From: an uncultured Oscillospiraceae bacterium
Lineage (GTDB): Bacteria; Bacillota; Clostridia; Oscillospirales; Oscillospiraceae
Assembly (NCBI GenBank): GCA_934646185.1
Contig: CAKUEH010000060.1
Coordinates: 1-6,700, forward strand
Direction: 5' to 3'
DNA length: 6,700 nt
The notes under the pieces are model-generated. The model made no database searches, had not been told where the DNA came from, and saw nothing but the letters and a program-made list of their open reading frames with translations. Positions within the stretch are counted from its first letter, which is position 1. Every line of letters begins with the position of its first letter. This document shows, piece by piece, positions 5,957 to 6,700 of this stretch. The translations under genes and the position numbers were made by a program.

Positions 5957-6700
5957 ACTGTCTGGATTTCATCAGCGCGCGCATTCTGGCCGAGTGGTCG
6001 AGCTGGCGCTTACGCATGCGCAGACTCTTCGGTGTGACCTCCAGCAGCTCGTCGTCGGCGAGATATTCCATGCACTGCTCGAGCGACAGGACGGTCGGCG
6101 GGACGAGGCGGATGGCGGCGTCGGAGCCTGCCGCGCGCATGTTGGTCAGCTGCTTTTTCTTGCAGACGTTGACGGCCATGTCTTCATTGCGGTTGCACTG
6201 GCCGACGATCATACCGGCGTAGACCTCCACGCCCGGCCCGATGAACATCGAGCCGCGATCCTGCACGCCGCCGATGCCGTAGGCGGTCGTCTCACCCGTT
6301 TCAAACGCGACGAGCGAGCCGGTCAGACGGCGGGAGATCTCGCCCTTGACGGGCGCGTAGCTGTCGAGCGTCGAGGCCATGATGCCCTCGCCCCGCGTGT
6401 CGGTCAGAAATTCGTTGCGGTAGCCGAACAGGCCGCGCGTCGGCACGAGGAATTCCAGCCGCATGCGGCTGCCGATCGGGGTCATGGAGACGAGATCGCC
6501 CTTGCGCTGGGAGATCTTGTCGATGACGGAGCCGACGGAATTTTCCGGCACGTCCGCGATCATGCGCTCGATCGGCTCGCAGAGCTTGCCGCCGATGGTC
6601 TTGTTCAGCACGTGCGGCGTGGAGACCTGGAACTCATAGCCCTCGCGGCGCATCGTCTCGATCAGGATGGACAGGTGCATCTCGCCGCGTCCGGCGACGT
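5955..6700 (-). CDS. typA: Translational GTPase TypA/BipA, C-terminal part (cut by window edge)
   Basis: The minus strand holds the last 247 residues; the frame is open through the right edge, so the N-terminal GTPase domain is outside. The visible part begins VAGRGEMHLSILIETMRREG, the conserved TypA/EF-G-like domain III motif (VSGRGELHLSILIE), with Met in place of the usual Leu. The Met of GEMHLS is internal, not a start. Next come GSVIDKISQRKGDL, VPTRGLFGYRNEF, GGVQDRGSMFIGPGVEVYAGMIVG, KKKQLTNMRAAGSDAAIRLVPP and DDELLEVTPKSLRMRKR, which are all signatures of the domain V and C-terminal region unique to TypA. TypA is a ribosome-associated GTPase involved in ribosome assembly and stress or low-temperature growth. 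The C-terminus binds the ribosome. The gene ends inside the shared terminator and is convergent with the protease gene. Confidence 0.97.
   Translation of the reverse strand, partial: VAGRGEMHLSILIETMRREGYEFQVSTPHVLNKTIGGKLCEPIERMIADVPENSVGSVIDKISQRKGDLVSMTPIGSRMRLEFLVPTRGLFGYRNEFLTDTRGEGIMASTLDSYAPVKGEISRRLTGSLVAFETGETTAYGIGGVQDRGSMFIGPGVEVYAGMIVGQCNRNEDMAVNVCKKKQLTNMRAAGSDAAIRLVPPTVLSLEQCMEYLADDELLEVTPKSLRMRKRQLDHSARMRALMKSRQ

Overview
The window is GC-rich, tightly packed bacterial DNA. It most resembles the genome of a Gram-positive gut Clostridium-class organism of the Oscillospiraceae/Ruminococcaceae type. This is an inference from four things: strong AGGAGG-type ribosome binding sites, a secreted S-layer-homology (SLH) protein, Firmicutes-style YitT and YrrT-like genes, and an intergenic cluster of 'GTAGGGG' hairpin repeats. 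I recall such repeats from that group but could not search for them here.

Layout. The left edge (1-168, minus strand) is the first 56 codons of rplS (ribosomal protein L19), preceded by a structured leader and its own promoter. A divergent promoter (323-351) drives a plus-strand cluster of four closely spaced genes: an MFS transporter (394-1587), a two-repeat TRIC/UPF0126 membrane protein (1607-2275), a YitT-family membrane protein (2302-3165) and a YrrT-like SAM-dependent methyltransferase (3192-3809). The gaps are only 19, 26 and 26 bases with no internal promoter or terminator seen, so a single transcript is likely. The four products do not form an obvious pathway.

Next comes a gene-free stretch (3810-4120). 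Its first 200 bases hold a nested set of hairpin-forming repeat modules. Its last 60 bases hold a near-consensus promoter for the next gene. That gene (4121-5893) encodes a 590-residue exported protein with a signal peptide, SLH repeats, a ricin-B-like region and a C-terminal zinc metallopeptidase domain with HEMSH plus a downstream Glu, best matching the M60/enhancin type. It is probably a cell-wall-attached protease acting on glycoproteins.

A perfect 30-base palindrome flanked by A and T tracts (5913-5956) serves as a bidirectional terminator. It lies between the protease gene and the convergent 3' part of typA/bipA (5955-6700, minus strand), which runs off the right edge.

The core genes (rplS, typA) are ordinary. 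The points worth a second look are the repeat cluster, the SLH-lectin-metallopeptidase architecture, the rplS leader and the shared control region between the divergent promoters.
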